A stretch of 64,000 bases of DNA from Neobacillus sp. PS2-9 (GTDB lineage: Bacteria; Bacillota; Bacilli; Bacillales; Cytobacillaceae): positions 1,327,001 to 1,391,000 of the forward strand of contig NZ_CP133269.1 in the NCBI RefSeq assembly GCF_030915525.1, given 5' to 3'. The notes beneath the pieces are model-generated. The model did no database searches. It was not told where the DNA came from and worked only from the letters and a program-made list of their open reading frames with translations. A program made the position numbers and the translations under genes. This document shows, piece after piece, positions 9,130 through 19,135 of this stretch (positions are counted from its first letter, which is position 1; every line of letters starts with the position of its first letter).

Positions 9130-9164
9130 AAAAAAGTCGTACCCACTGAGGATACGGCTTTTTT
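9130..9164 (+). terminator. Terminator between ytnP and ytzB
   Basis: Imperfect stem AAAAAGTCGTACCC / GGATACGGCTTTTTT flanked by A and T runs, so it can serve both convergent genes. Confidence 0.75.
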
Positions 9165-9173
9165 GTTACTATT

Positions 9174-9485
9174 TTATAAGGGTGTAATGTCTATAAGAGT
9201 ACCCGTCTGCGCATCAGCAATAAATTCATATTGCTCAGTAGAGCCTTCATTATTTTTTGAAATTCCGCCTTTGTATACACGATAGTGTATATGCTGCTTT
9301 TCATATGGTTCGGTTTCCATATGTATCCAAGAGCCGCTGATGGGGCCATTTTGTTTAAACTGTCTTTTTACTTGTTCCAGTACCTTTTCGGGTGACACAT
9401 TCGTTTTTTGATCAATTACTTCTTTTACCACATAACCGCCAATTAAACCGACCGCAGCTCCAACGATGAAAGATTTCCAGTTCAT
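9174..9485 (-). CDS. ytzB: PepSY-like small membrane-anchored protein (YtzB)
   Basis: A 103-residue protein with one N-terminal hydrophobic segment (SFIVGAAVGLIGGYVV) and a PepSY-like domain ending FIADAQTGTLIDITPL. PepSY domains often inhibit or regulate proteases, but the role of this one is unknown. ATG start preceded by AGGTCC. It is a monocistronic unit convergent with ytnP. Confidence 0.78.
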   Translation of the reverse strand: MNWKSFIVGAAVGLIGGYVVKEVIDQKTNVSPEKVLEQVKRQFKQNGPISGSWIHMETEPYEKQHIHYRVYKGGISKNNEGSTEQYEFIADAQTGTLIDITPL

Positions 9486-9672
9486 AGTGAAGGACCTCCA
9501 AAAAATAAATTGGAAAAGATTACGTATAAGGATTCTCCTCTCAGTATATCGTATTTAGCAGTAAGAAGGTAATATTACTTATATCGGATGAAATATTGGT
9601 AAGAGACACGAAATTTCTGTAAAATAAAACTATACATAAGATCACAGAATCTATTCCTGAAGGAGTCTCAAA

Positions 9673-10746
9673 ATGAATGAACAAACATTAAAACTTTTTC
9701 AAACCTTAACGGAGCTTCCAGGTGCACCGGGAAATGAGCATTTAGTAAGAAAGTTTATGAAGGAGCAATTAGCTCTATACTCAGATGAAATTGTTCAAGA
9801 TCATTTAGGTAGTGTTTTTGGCCTGAAAAAAGGACATGGACAGGGACCGACAGTAATGGTTGCGGGCCATATGGATGAAGTGGGTTTCATGGTAACTTCC
9901 ATTACTGAAAACGGAATGGTTCGTTTTCAGCCGCTTGGAGGTTGGTGGAGTCAAGTGCTACTCGCCCAACGGGTTCAGATTATGACAAATAATGGTCCTG
10001 TCATTGGCGTAGTAGGTTCGATTCCGCCTCATCTTTTAGATGAGTCAAAACGAAACAAACCAATGGAAATCAAGAATATGTTGGTTGACATTGGTGCAGA
10101 TAACCGGGAAGATGCTGAGAAAATCGGAATTAAACCCGGTCAGGCTATTTTGCCGATTTGTCCATTCACTCCGATGGCAAATAAGAAAAAAATCATGGCA
10201 AAGGCATGGGATAATCGGTATGGCTGTGGCTTAGCGATTGAACTTCTACAAGAATTAAAGGATGAAACATTACCAAACATCCTTTATTCGGGTGCTACAG
10301 TCCAAGAGGAAGTAGGTTTACGCGGTGCTCAGACAGCCGCAAATATGATTAAGCCTGACATCTTCTTTGCACTTGATGCAAGCCCTGCTAATGACATGAG
10401 TGGAGACAAACTAGAATTCGGCCAATTAGGCAAGGGGGCATTGCTTCGAATCCTTGATAGATCCATGGTTACGCATCGTGGGATGAGAGAGTTTGTTCTT
10501 GATACTGCGGAAACACATCAGATTCCATATCAATATTTCGTTTCACAGGGTGGAACAGATGCAGGACGTGTTCATCAATCCCATGAGGGCGTTCCAAGTG
10601 CTGTAGTGGGAATTTGTTCACGCTACATCCATACCCATGCGTCAATCATCCATATTGATGACTATGCGGCAGCGAAAGAATTAATTGTTAAACTTGTTAA
10701 AGCATGTGACCGAACTACGGTTGATACCATTCGATCAAACAGCTAA
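9673..10746 (+). CDS. ytoP: M42 family glutamyl-type aminopeptidase (YtoP)
   Basis: Cytoplasmic di-metal aminopeptidase, 357 residues. Metal ligands are visible in [11 protein letters not shown] (about residue 66), [10 protein letters not shown] (about 178), the catalytic Glu pair in [11 protein letters not shown] (about 210) and ALDASPAND (about 233). A final metal-binding His lies near [12 protein letters not shown]42 enzymes release N-terminal residues from short peptides. ATG start with GAAGGAG nine bases upstream. A small terminator follows, then the DUF84 gene with its own ribosome binding site. Confidence 0.92.
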   Translation: MNEQTLKLFQTLTELPGAPGNEHLVRKFMKEQLALYSDEIVQDHLGSVFGLKKGHGQGPTVMVAGHMDEVGFMVTSITENGMVRFQPLGGWWSQVLLAQRVQIMTNNGPVIGVVGSIPPHLLDESKRNKPMEIKNMLVDIGADNREDAEKIGIKPGQAILPICPFTPMANKKKIMAKAWDNRYGCGLAIELLQELKDETLPNILYSGATVQEEVGLRGAQTAANMIKPDIFFALDASPANDMSGDKLEFGQLGKGALLRILDRSMVTHRGMREFVLDTAETHQIPYQYFVSQGGTDAGRVHQSHEGVPSAVVGICSRYIHTHASIIHIDDYAAAKELIVKLVKACDRTTVDTIRSNS

Positions 10747-10751
10747 TTTTT

Positions 10752-10779
10752 CGGGAGGCATGATTCATGCTTCCTTTTT
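10752..10779 (+). terminator. Hairpin after ytoP
   Basis: Stem GGAGGCATGA / TCATGCTTCC followed by TTTTT, between ytoP and the DUF84 gene. Confidence 0.65.
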
Positions 10780-10800
10780 ACATCGATAGGAGATTTAGAA

Positions 10801-11313
10801 ATGAAAATTATTATCGGTTCTAAAAACCCAGCCAAAATTTTAGCAGTAAAAAATAGTTTCATTCATGAGGAAGTGGAGTTTTTAGTGTTAGATATTCCAT
10901 CGAATGTGAGCGATCAGCCTTTTTCTGATGAAGAAACGATCCAAGGGGCAATCAATCGAGCTATAGGGGCTTTAAAGCAGGGGAATGGTGATATTGGTAT
11001 CGGTCTAGAAGGCGGTGTACAAGAAACATCCCAGGGTCTGATGCTCTGTAACTGGGGAGCACTAGCCTCTCGAACTGGGGAGCCTATAATTGCAGGTGGA
11101 GCAAGATTTCTTCTTCCTGAAGAAGTTGCAGTAAGGCTTAGAGCAGGAGAAGAGCTTGGTCCAGTCATGGATGATTATGCAAAAATGAAGAACGTAAGGA
11201 AACACGAGGGAGCAGTAGGGATATTCACTAATGGTGTAATTAATCGGGTAGATATGTTTACACACCTTACAAATCTTTTAGTGGGTCAATATTACTATCG
11301 AAAAAGCAATTAA
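10801..11313 (+). CDS. DUF84 family inosine/xanthosine triphosphatase
   Basis: A 170-residue member of the YjjX/DUF84 family, which hydrolyses non-canonical purine NTPs (ITP, XTP) and so cleans the nucleotide pool. Supporting motifs are the start IIIGSKNPAK, SDQPFSDEETIQGAINRA (about residue 39), the GIGLEGG substrate segment (about 63) and the C-terminal EGAVGIFTNG. ATG start with AGGAG ten bases upstream. Confidence 0.82.
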   Translation: MKIIIGSKNPAKILAVKNSFIHEEVEFLVLDIPSNVSDQPFSDEETIQGAINRAIGALKQGNGDIGIGLEGGVQETSQGLMLCNWGALASRTGEPIIAGGARFLLPEEVAVRLRAGEELGPVMDDYAKMKNVRKHEGAVGIFTNGVINRVDMFTHLTNLLVGQYYYRKSN

Positions 11314-11365
11314 CAGAACAGAGTAGCTTTTTTTCGACATCCTCATTCGACAAAAGTCTTGTCTT

Positions 11366-11393
11366 TTGAATATTCAGGCAGGTATGATATATT
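11366..11393 (+). promoter_or_regulatory. Sigma-A promoter for the lipoprotein gene
   Basis: TTGAAT, 16 bases, TATATT. Transcription would begin near 11400, downstream of every ATG that could give a longer protein except the one at 11411. This supports the internal CTG start at 11431. Confidence 0.6.
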
Positions 11394-11430
11394 TATGGGA
11401 CTTTATTCGTATGAACGGGAGGCGAAAAAG

Positions 11431-11952
11431 CTGAAATTTTTAAAAACCATTACTATTTTCATACTATCGCTGCTTTTACTAAGTGCATGTAGCGACAATG
11501 CTTCCATAAAAGAAGAAAGTATAGCTGCAAAAAAAACAGCGAAAGCAACGTTCACTGAAAAAGAGAAAAAGCCAAATAAAAAGAGTGGAAAGATTCACTT
11601 TTTCTTACCTGCAGGATATGTTATAAAAAGTGTATTAGCTAATAATATTATTTTAAGAAACGGTTCAGATACGTATATTCTTTTCTTTAACCCAAAGGAA
11701 AGCACAACAAGTGATGTTGTGTACAAAGCAACTGTCGATCAATATAAGGAATTATATACAAATGAGAAATTTACTTCTACCGACAACAAGCTTGGGTTTA
11801 TAACCATTGACCAACTTAAGGACGATGGTTTAAATGAATTAACAATCGGAGTGGGCGGGGCAAAAATAACGACGCAATCTGAAACAAGTGATTTGGTACA
11901 AAATACGAAAATGATGATGCAAATAGTTAATTCAGTCAAGTTCACAGAATAA
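11431..11952 (+). CDS. Small secreted lipoprotein, apparent CTG start
   Basis: Predicted exported lipoprotein of 173 residues. From the CTG at 11431 the product would begin with KFLKTITIFILSLLLLSAC, a textbook lipoprotein signal with lipobox LSAC. GGGAGG (11417-11422) sits eight bases before that CTG. Upstream in-frame ATGs would put a charged extension before the signal, have no good ribosome binding site, and mostly precede the predicted transcription start. The mature domain is Lys-rich, then beta-rich. I do not recognise the family. The stop codon abuts the thioredoxin-like gene ytpP, whose Shine-Dalgarno begins at the next codon, so the two are cotranscribed. Confidence 0.72.
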   Translation: MKFLKTITIFILSLLLLSACSDNASIKEESIAAKKTAKATFTEKEKKPNKKSGKIHFFLPAGYVIKSVLANNIILRNGSDTYILFFNPKESTTSDVVYKATVDQYKELYTNEKFTSTDNKLGFITIDQLKDDGLNELTIGVGGAKITTQSETSDLVQNTKMMMQIVNSVKFTE

Positions 11953-11967
11953 ATGGAGGCGTTAATG

Positions 11968-12282
11968 ATGAAGAATTTAGAATCAATGGAACAATTTGAA
12001 CAACTTCGGGACCAAGGGAAAACCATTTTTATGTTTTCTGCAGGCTGGTGTCCAGATTGTCGGGTAATTGAACCAATCCTTCCAGAGATAGAAGCAAAAT
12101 TTAATGAATACACCTTTGTTCATATAGACCGTGACGACTACATTGATTTGTGTCAGCAATTAGATGTATTCGGCATTCCAAGCTTTATTGCTTTCGAAAA
12201 CGGAAAGGAACTCGGCCGCTTCGTAAGTAAAGACCGAAAAACACAAGAAGAAATCGAACAATTCATCAATGGTTTAAAATAA
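11968..12282 (+). CDS. ytpP: Thioredoxin-like protein (YtpP)
   Basis: Thioredoxin fold, 104 residues. Redox motif FSAGWCPDC near residue 25 (CPDC instead of the thioredoxin CGPC) and the cis-proline loop FGIPSFIAF near 68. It likely reduces or isomerises cytoplasmic thiols, partner unknown. Two adjacent ATGs (11965, 11968) are possible. The ATG at 11953 contains the Shine-Dalgarno GGAGG itself and is not a start. Follows the lipoprotein gene directly and ends at a terminator. Confidence 0.87.
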   Translation: MKNLESMEQFEQLRDQGKTIFMFSAGWCPDCRVIEPILPEIEAKFNEYTFVHIDRDDYIDLCQQLDVFGIPSFIAFENGKELGRFVSKDRKTQEEIEQFINGLK

Positions 12283-12290
12283 TAAGTTCC

Positions 12291-12330
12291 GGGGCTGGCT
12301 CTTTGCTTTTGAGTCAGCCTCATTTTTATT
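12291..12330 (+). terminator. Terminator after ytpP
   Basis: Stem GGGGCTGGCTC / GAGTCAGCCTC with wobble pairs and a 9-base loop, then ATTTTTATT. Confidence 0.8.
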
Positions 12331-12368
12331 GTACAATGGATTAGCAGCCCTTGAAGGGAGGAACAAAC

Positions 12369-13163
12369 ATGAAAATGGACAGTAAAAAAATGAGAAAAGA
12401 ATTAGAAACTCGTTTAGCAAATGAGGAACGAGTCATTTCCTATGACCGAGATAAAGACACTCTCAGATTTGAAAATAAAGCAACAGGTAAGGGGATTACC
12501 GTCACAATACCTGGAATTATAGCCAAATGGCATACCGAAAAAGAAAAGGCGATTGATGAAGTCGTTTATTATGTAAATGAAGGTCTGCAAGCAATGGAGG
12601 ATACCGTTCAGTTAACAGATCATGAAAAGAATATTTTTCCGGTTATTCGGTCTACGTCTTTTCCTAATGAATCAGAAGAGGGAAACCCGTTCATGAGCGA
12701 TGATCATACCGCCGAAACGAAGATCTATTACGCTTATGACATGGGGAAGACGTACCGGTTAATTGACCGTCGAATCATGGAAAAGGAAGGCTGGGAAGCG
12801 AACAGAATTAAGGAAATTGCCTTATTCAACGCAAGATCCCTGTCAACTCCTTTTAAGGAAGATCAGGTCGCTGGGAATAGTTTTTATTTTCTCAACACCA
12901 ATGATGGATATGATGCAAGCCGAATCCTAAATAAAGGCTTCCTCAATGAAATGCAGAAACGAATGGTTGGGACGATGGTTTTAGCCGTTCCCCACCAAGA
13001 TGTATTAATCATGGCGGATATTCGTAACGACAGAGGATATGATGTTATGGCCCAGATGGCTATGAGCTTTTTTGCGAATGGGCGTGTTCCAATAACAGCT
13101 TTGTCATTCATCTATGAAAATGGGGAGTTAGAACCCATTTTCATTTTAGGGAAAAATAAATAA
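12369..13163 (+). CDS. ytpQ: DUF1444 family protein (YtpQ)
   Basis: A 264-residue soluble protein that I recognise as YtpQ/DUF1444. Function unknown. No membrane segments or clear catalytic motif. The C-terminal half ([16 protein letters not shown], then [12 protein letters not shown]) is the most family-like part. Start chosen at ATG 12369 with AGGGAGG upstream, because the earlier in-frame TTG at 12351 precedes the ribosome binding site. In B. subtilis ytpR lies between ytpQ and sftA. Here it is absent. Confidence 0.8.
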   Translation: MKMDSKKMRKELETRLANEERVISYDRDKDTLRFENKATGKGITVTIPGIIAKWHTEKEKAIDEVVYYVNEGLQAMEDTVQLTDHEKNIFPVIRSTSFPNESEEGNPFMSDDHTAETKIYYAYDMGKTYRLIDRRIMEKEGWEANRIKEIALFNARSLSTPFKEDQVAGNSFYFLNTNDGYDASRILNKGFLNEMQKRMVGTMVLAVPHQDVLIMADIRNDRGYDVMAQMAMSFFANGRVPITALSFIYENGELEPIFILGKNK

Positions 13164-13175
13164 AATGAATGAAAG

Positions 13176-13201
13176 AAGGATCACATCAAGTGGTCTTTTT
13201 T
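13176..13201 (+). terminator. Weak terminator after ytpQ
   Basis: Stem AAGGATCAC / GTGGTCTT with a 5-base loop followed by TTTT. Confidence 0.6.
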
Positions 13202-13325
13202 CATTACTTCTTTGGAGGATATATCCAATTCGAATATATTTCGACTTATTCTGAGAAATTATCTCGAAAAAATATCAAATACTGATAAAATAGAATGATA
13301 GATGAAAGTAGAAAGAGTGATAGTT

Positions 13326-15734
13326 TTGAGCTGGATCCAAAACTTTTTTCAAAAGTTTAAAAAAGATGGGGAAGAGGAATTAAACGAATTTGTTATACAT
13401 AACCATAGAAACGATGAACTTCCACATCTAAACCAATACGAAAGTTTAAAGGATTTAGATACGAGAATTTCCTATCAATATCCAAAAGGTGGCCTGCGTT
13501 CTTCCACTACACCTTTATCTGAGGTCAAGCCCAAAGTTAGGGAGAATGTCCGACAGCAAAGGATTTTAGAGAAACAGCCTGAAAAGAGAAGCAGAAGGGA
13601 ACAAAAAGAAACCCAACCTGTAAAAACGGAAGTCCCAAAACCAATCAAAGAGCCAAAGCAACAACCGAGAATGAGGGGCCCATTTCACCCAACAGAAATT
13701 CCTTCTCCTATTTTCGGGTTTAACAGGCCTAAGAAGACAGAGACGGTTGTAGAGCATGAGTTGAGCCACTTTTTAAACGAAGAGGATAAAGATCTGCTTA
13801 ACCATTCAGCAGTATTTGAAGAGATAATTGCTGAAGCGTCCCTTATTACGAATGAGGAATCTAGTATTGAATTTGAATCCTTGCAAGAAAATGTGATAGA
13901 GGCGATTGAATATGAGCCTGAGCCAATGGAGCTCGAACCGAATTTACCGGTTGAAACTTCTGTCGAACTACAAGCTGAATCTGAGAATGTAGCCGAACCC
14001 CAACCCGAGCAGCCTGAGACCAAGCGTTCTCGTTTGCCATTTAATGTAATGATGTTAAAGCAGGATAAACTAAAATGGGAAGAAAAAATACAAAGAAGAG
14101 AACGTGAGCAGCCTATTCAGGCACGGAAGAACACTTTAGTAGAAAAAACAGTTGATACTTCATTAGAAAGACTACTAGAAAGAGATATGGTGGAGCCAAA
14201 AGATAGTACGATAGAAATACCAGTAGAAAAGCCCATTGAAAAACCAACTGATAAGACAATTATTCAGACGGTTGTTTCCTCTCCAACCGTGGCGGAGAAA
14301 GTTGAACAGGTAACGTCCAATGGGACTTATATGCTCCCTCCATCAACTCTATTACATCCGCCCGTTAAAGAAGATAAAGATATTGGTTGGTTGTTAGAGC
14401 AAGAAGAACTCCTAAATATTACATTGAAAAACTTTAATGTTGGTGCAAGTGTAGTCAACGTGACCCAAGGTCCATCTGTTACCCGCTTTGAGGTACAACC
14501 CGAACCAGGAGTAAAAGTAAACAAAATTACTAATCTAAGTGATGATATTAAATTAAGTCTGGCAGCAAGGGATATTCGGATTGAAGCACCTATACCGGGA
14601 AAGCATACCATTGGTATTGAAGTGCCAAATCAAAAGTCAAGACCTGTTTTAATAAATGAAATCATTCAAAGTAGTGTGTTTCAAGAATCTACGTCTCCTT
14701 TAACAGCAGTAATGGGGCTAGATATTGCAGGAAAACCGATTGTAACTGACTTAAAGAAAATGCCACACGGGCTAATTGCTGGGGCAACAGGTTCAGGTAA
14801 AAGCGTATGTATTAATACAATTTTAGTTAGCCTGTTATGTAAAGCCAGTCCAGAAGATCTAAAGCTATTGCTGATTGATCCAAAAGTGGTAGAACTTGCA
14901 CCGTATAACCGAATTCCACACCTTGTCAGCCCTGTCATTACCGATGTAAAAGCGGCAACAGCTGCATTAAAGTGGGCTGTGGATGAAATGGAAAGGCGAT
15001 ATGAGCTTTTCGCTCATGCGGGTGTTCGTGATATCAACCGATTTAATGAACTTGCAATAAAGCATAAGCGCTATTCTGATAAGCTGCCTTTTATTGTGAT
15101 AATCATTGATGAGTTAGCTGATTTAATGATGATGTCACCAGCTGATGTGGAAGAAGCAATTTGTAGAATAGCTCAAAAAGCAAGGGCATGCGGTATTCAT
15201 CTTATTGTAGCCACACAAAGACCATCGGTTGATGTTATAACTGGATTAATAAAAGCCAATATTCCAACCCGAATTGCTTTTTCTGTCTCTTCCCAAGTGG
15301 ATTCACGTACCATTATTGACATTAGCGGGGCGGAAAAATTACTCGGCCGTGGCGATATGCTGTTCTTAGAAAATGGATCATCGAAACCTGTAAGATTGCA
15401 GGGAACGTTCGTATCGGATGAAGAAATTGATCTTGTGGTTGCCCATGTAAGGGATCAACGCGAGCCAGAATATTTATTCGAACAAGAAGAGCTGCTGAAA
15501 AAGGCCCAAGTAACAGAGGAAGAAGATGAACTCTTTTATGAAGCTTGTGAATTTATTATTGAGCAAGGGGGAGCATCCACTTCAAGCCTGCAACGGCGCT
15601 TTAAAATTGGCTATAATAGAGCAGCAAGATTAATGGATATACTTGAACAAAATGGATATATTACAAGTGCAAATGGGAGTAAGGCTCGTGAGGTCTTAAT
15701 AACAGGAGCTGATTTAGAGGCCATTCAAGAATAA
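13326..15734 (+). CDS. sftA: DNA translocase SftA (FtsK/SpoIIIE family)
   Basis: Septum-associated soluble DNA pump that clears trapped chromosome ends from the division site. From the TTG at 13326 it has 802 residues beginning MSWIQNFFQKF, matching the start of B. subtilis SftA as I recall it (MSWLHKFF). There is no transmembrane region, unlike SpoIIIE. A long, acidic, low-complexity linker rich in Glu, Pro and Lys spans about 80-330. The motor domain has Walker A GATGSGKSVCIN (about 487) and Walker B IVIIIDELADLMMM. A C-terminal winged-helix gamma domain (SSLQRRFKIGYNRAARLMD) reads KOPS-type sequences. The linker makes it shorter than the roughly 950-residue B. subtilis protein. Confidence 0.9.
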   Translation: MSWIQNFFQKFKKDGEEELNEFVIHNHRNDELPHLNQYESLKDLDTRISYQYPKGGLRSSTTPLSEVKPKVRENVRQQRILEKQPEKRSRREQKETQPVKTEVPKPIKEPKQQPRMRGPFHPTEIPSPIFGFNRPKKTETVVEHELSHFLNEEDKDLLNHSAVFEEIIAEASLITNEESSIEFESLQENVIEAIEYEPEPMELEPNLPVETSVELQAESENVAEPQPEQPETKRSRLPFNVMMLKQDKLKWEEKIQRREREQPIQARKNTLVEKTVDTSLERLLERDMVEPKDSTIEIPVEKPIEKPTDKTIIQTVVSSPTVAEKVEQVTSNGTYMLPPSTLLHPPVKEDKDIGWLLEQEELLNITLKNFNVGASVVNVTQGPSVTRFEVQPEPGVKVNKITNLSDDIKLSLAARDIRIEAPIPGKHTIGIEVPNQKSRPVLINEIIQSSVFQESTSPLTAVMGLDIAGKPIVTDLKKMPHGLIAGATGSGKSVCINTILVSLLCKASPEDLKLLLIDPKVVELAPYNRIPHLVSPVITDVKAATAALKWAVDEMERRYELFAHAGVRDINRFNELAIKHKRYSDKLPFIVIIIDELADLMMMSPADVEEAICRIAQKARACGIHLIVATQRPSVDVITGLIKANIPTRIAFSVSSQVDSRTIIDISGAEKLLGRGDMLFLENGSSKPVRLQGTFVSDEEIDLVVAHVRDQREPEYLFEQEELLKKAQVTEEEDELFYEACEFIIEQGGASTSSLQRRFKIGYNRAARLMDILEQNGYITSANGSKAREVLITGADLEAIQE

Positions 15735-15969
15735 TATAAATCAATAATCCACCGTATTCTTTCCAGGTATGAACAAATAATAATGAATGCAAATTCTGGG
15801 TGGATAGAAAGATAATTGACACTAATAGTTTTTACGCGAAAACAATGTTATAATAATTAAATGATTTTAAATAAGTAAGCTTACTTGTTCAGTAATTCTA
15901 TAAACAATGTCAAATACAGACAGATGTCATATACTGTTTTACAGATAGACGTTGGTTGGAGGTTCTTCT

Positions 15970-17271
15970 ATGACTATTTACCATTTTGTAGGTATTAAGG
16001 GGTCTGGGATGAGTGCATTAGCACAAGTTCTGCATGATATGAAATTTGAGGTTCAAGGCTCCGATGTCGAAAAGCGCTTTTTTACTCAACTTGCCCTTGA
16101 ACAATCCGGTATAAAGATATTTCCCTTTCAAAAGGAAAATATCAAGCCAGGAATGACCATTATTGCAGGAAATGCCTATCCAGATACGCATGAAGAGATT
16201 CAAGAGGCAATGAAACTTGGACTTCCAGTAATAAGGTACCATCGTTTCTTAGGCGATTTTATGCAGAATTTTACAAGTGTTGCGATTACAGGTGCACACG
16301 GAAAAACCTCTACGACTGGTTTACTGGCTCATGTTATTAAAGGAGCTAAACCTACGAGCTTTTTAATTGGCGATGGAACTGGGAAAGGACAAGAAGGGGC
16401 AGAATATTTTGTTTTTGAAGCGTGTGAATACAGAAGGCACTTCTTATCGTACTTCCCTGATTATGCCATTATGACAAACATTGATTTTGATCATCCAGAT
16501 TACTTTGCCAATATTGAAGATGTATTCTCAGCCTTCCAAGAGATGGCTGTTCAAGTGAAAAAGGGAATATTTGCTTATGGTGATGATGAGCAGCTTCAGA
16601 GAATCCAGGCGAAGGTTCCTGTATTGTTTTATGGATTTGGCGACGAAAATGATTACCAGGCAAAAAATCTTGTCAAATCCACCAATGGAACAACCTTTGA
16701 TGTATTTATACGTAATACTTTTTATGACACATTCTCAATCCCTACATTTGGGGATCACAGCGTGTTAAATGCGCTTGCAGTCATCGGTTTATGCCACTAT
16801 GAAGAGATTGATGTTACTATCGTGAAAGAACAATTGCTAACATTCCAAGGTGTGAAAAGAAGATTTACTGAAAAGAAAATTGGAACGCAAATCTTAATCG
16901 ATGATTATGCCCATCATCCGACTGAAATCAAAGCAACCATTGATGCTGCAAAGCAGAAATATCCTGATAAAAGAATTGTCGCTGTATTCCAACCACATAC
17001 TTTTACACGTACCCAAGCCTTTTTAGAAGATTTTGCAGAGAGTCTTCGTCTAGCTGATAAAGCGTACTTGTGTGAAATTTTTGGGTCAGCTCGTGAGAAT
17101 CATGGAAAGCTGACAATTAAGGACCTACAGGAAAAAATTGATGGGTCTGAGGTTCTATCAGAAGAAAATACTTCAGTATTAAATGAATACGACAATAGTG
17201 TAATTATATTTATGGGTGCAGGGGATATTCAAAAGTTCCAGGAATCTTATGAAAAACAATTCAATCAATAA
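15970..17271 (+). CDS. murC: UDP-N-acetylmuramate--L-alanine ligase
   Basis: Cytoplasmic peptidoglycan precursor enzyme that adds L-Ala to UDP-MurNAc using ATP, 433 residues, standard length. N-terminal Rossmann motif [19 protein letters not shown]-loop [16 protein letters not shown] (about residue 105), EACEYRRHF and [11 protein letters not shown] in the central domain, and a C-terminal [12 protein letters not shown] and FQPHTFTRT. The start is ATG 15970 with TTGGAGG seven bases upstream. A TTG further upstream lacks support. The roughly 235 bases before it show no other feature. Transcript ends at a bidirectional terminator. Confidence 0.96.
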   Translation: MTIYHFVGIKGSGMSALAQVLHDMKFEVQGSDVEKRFFTQLALEQSGIKIFPFQKENIKPGMTIIAGNAYPDTHEEIQEAMKLGLPVIRYHRFLGDFMQNFTSVAITGAHGKTSTTGLLAHVIKGAKPTSFLIGDGTGKGQEGAEYFVFEACEYRRHFLSYFPDYAIMTNIDFDHPDYFANIEDVFSAFQEMAVQVKKGIFAYGDDEQLQRIQAKVPVLFYGFGDENDYQAKNLVKSTNGTTFDVFIRNTFYDTFSIPTFGDHSVLNALAVIGLCHYEEIDVTIVKEQLLTFQGVKRRFTEKKIGTQILIDDYAHHPTEIKATIDAAKQKYPDKRIVAVFQPHTFTRTQAFLEDFAESLRLADKAYLCEIFGSARENHGKLTIKDLQEKIDGSEVLSEENTSVLNEYDNSVIIFMGAGDIQKFQESYEKQFNQ

Positions 17272-17276
17272 ACAAA

Positions 17277-17310
17277 AGAGAGGCTGACACAAATAAGTGT
17301 CAGCCTCTCT
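17277..17310. terminator. Bidirectional terminator between murC and ampS
   Basis: Perfect 14 bp stem AGAGAGGCTGACAC / GTGTCAGCCTCTCT with a 6-base loop, T-rich on both sides. The GAGGCTGAC stem core resembles that of the dat terminator. Confidence 0.9.
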
Positions 17311-17315
17311 TTTGT

Positions 17316-18431
17316 TTATTTTAAATTATCAGGATTTAATACTTCTAATTCTGGTAGTACGAAAAGACCATCTTTTCGAATGAGTACATCGTCAAAATAG
17401 ATTTCCCCTCCGCCATACTCCGGACGCTGAATGTTTACCATATCCCAATGAATATTAGAGTGGTTTCCATTAAACGCATCATCATAGCATTGTCCAGGAG
17501 TGAAGTGGAAGCTGCCGGCAATTTTTTCATCAAATAAAATATCCTGCATCGGATTTAAGATGAAAGGGTTCACTCCGATTGCAAACTCTCCCACGTAGCG
17601 TGCTCCCTTATCTGTATCAAAGATTTTGTTAATACGATTAGAATCATTAGACTCAGCCTCAACAATTTTTCCATCTCTAAAAGTGAGCTTAACATTTTCA
17701 AAGGTAAAGCCTTGGTAAGGAGACGGTGTGTTATAAGTGATAACTCCATTTACTGAATCACGAACTGGAGCTGTGTATACTTCACCATCAGGAATATTTA
17801 ATCTTCCTGCACATTTAATGGCAGGTATATCTTTTATAGAGAAGCTTAAATCTGTTCCAGGTCCAGTGATGCGAACCTTGTCTGTTCGATTCATCAGTTC
17901 AACCAAGCTGTCCATGGCTTGATCCATTTTCCCGTAATCCAGGTTACACACGTTAAAATAAAAGTCTTCAAATGCTTCTGTGCTCATCTTGGCCAATTGC
18001 GCCATTGATGACGTAGGATATCTAAGAACAACCCATTTTGTTTTTGGTACACGAATATCACGGTGTACCTTCTTTCCAATTGTAGAGCCGTGAATTTTCA
18101 TTTTTTCATCAGGAACATCAGCTTGTTCATTGATGTTATCTCCAGAACGCAACCCTATGTATGCATCCATTTTACTCATGACGTTTGCTTCAAAATCAGC
18201 CATCATATTATATTGCTCTTCTTCGGCACCAAATAATAGCGCACGGTCAACCTGATGATCTTTTAATAGAACAAATGGATAGCCACCTGCAGCATAGGCT
18301 TCCTTCACGAGCGCAGTTACAAGTTCACGTTGCAACCCAAAATTCTCAATTAACACCTTTTCACCTTTTTGTAGCTGCACAGAATAATTAATTAAATTCT
18401 TTGCCAGTTTCTCGATACGAGGATCTTTCAT
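17316..18431 (-). CDS. ampS: M29 family aminopeptidase
   Basis: Metal-dependent cytoplasmic aminopeptidase, 371 residues. Family traits include the N-terminal KLAKNLINYSVQLQKGEKVLI, the GPGTDLSFSIK segment in the middle, and the metal-site region GNHSNIHWDMV near residue 332. The start is ATG 18431 with GGAGG seven bases upstream. The six codons before it lie over the ribosome binding site. Convergent with murC. AmpS of B. subtilis is longer, so PepS-type is an equally good family name. Confidence 0.88.
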   Translation of the reverse strand: MKDPRIEKLAKNLINYSVQLQKGEKVLIENFGLQRELVTALVKEAYAAGGYPFVLLKDHQVDRALLFGAEEEQYNMMADFEANVMSKMDAYIGLRSGDNINEQADVPDEKMKIHGSTIGKKVHRDIRVPKTKWVVLRYPTSSMAQLAKMSTEAFEDFYFNVCNLDYGKMDQAMDSLVELMNRTDKVRITGPGTDLSFSIKDIPAIKCAGRLNIPDGEVYTAPVRDSVNGVITYNTPSPYQGFTFENVKLTFRDGKIVEAESNDSNRINKIFDTDKGARYVGEFAIGVNPFILNPMQDILFDEKIAGSFHFTPGQCYDDAFNGNHSNIHWDMVNIQRPEYGGGEIYFDDVLIRKDGLFVLPELEVLNPDNLK

Positions 18432-18594
18432 GGTAGCGCCTCCAAACAATTATGTAAGTACAATACTATTGTAACCGAATAATGACTGAAAGTTGAAAAA
18501 TAAAGTAATTTCTTCCGTATGAATAGTGAATTTTTTTAATGGAATAGCAGGAAAACAAGACAAATGAATGGAAGTAGTATAAGATATTAGCGAG

Positions 18595-18619
18595 GTTTAT
18601 ATCCATGATGGATGGGTAA
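18595..18619 (+). promoter_or_regulatory. Candidate sigma-B promoter of ytxGH
   Basis: GTTTAT, 13 bases, GGGTAA: each hexamer is one base from the sigma-B consensus GTTTAA/GGGTAT. In B. subtilis the ytxGHJ operon is known as a general stress operon under sigma-B and sigma-H, which fits. Confidence 0.6.
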
Positions 18620-18652
18620 TACATATTGATATAGTTAAGGCGGAGGTGCACG

Positions 18653-19117
18653 ATGCAAATTATTTTATACTTAAGCGTAGCCTTGATAGCCATTGCGTTT
18701 TTTGTGCTAGTTATCTACTTATCAAAAACGCTTAAATCACTTCAGGGTACACTTACAAGCGTTTCAAAAACGCTGTCAGGATTAGAAAAACAGTTGGATG
18801 GGGTTACAAGCGAAACGACAATACTTTTACAAAAGACCAATGCGCTTGCTGAAGATATTCAGCAAAAATCCGAAAGTTTAAATAGTGTGGTGGATTCTGT
18901 AAAGGACGTTGGGGTGACCGTTTCCAAATTCAACGGAACGTTACTGAACTTAACCCATACTGTTGATCAGCAAGTAGAAGATAGTAAAGAAAAAATCTCA
19001 CAAATAGTTCAATGGAGTAATGTGATCCTTGAATTGAAGGATAAATGGCAAGCTAGAAAGCAAATAAAACAAGAAAAAGAATCAGAGCAAATGATTAAAA
19101 GGGTAAGATCTCATTAG
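18653..19117 (+). CDS. ytxG: DUF948 general stress protein (YtxG)
   Basis: A 154-residue protein with one N-terminal membrane segment (IILYLSVALIAIAFFVLVIYLS) followed by a long heptad-rich coiled coil, typical of DUF948. Function unknown. B. subtilis YtxG is a sigma-B-controlled general stress protein. ATG start preceded by GCGGAGGTG. Followed after 18 bases by ytxH with its own AAGGAGG. Confidence 0.88.
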   Translation: MQIILYLSVALIAIAFFVLVIYLSKTLKSLQGTLTSVSKTLSGLEKQLDGVTSETTILLQKTNALAEDIQQKSESLNSVVDSVKDVGVTVSKFNGTLLNLTHTVDQQVEDSKEKISQIVQWSNVILELKDKWQARKQIKQEKESEQMIKRVRSH

Positions 19118-19135
19118 AATTAAGGAGGAACGAAG

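Noticed and set aside
13685..14023. Ser-rich antisense frame within sftA
   Set aside because: Mirror of the Glu/Pro-rich linker codons. No start signal, and the sense gene is clearly real.
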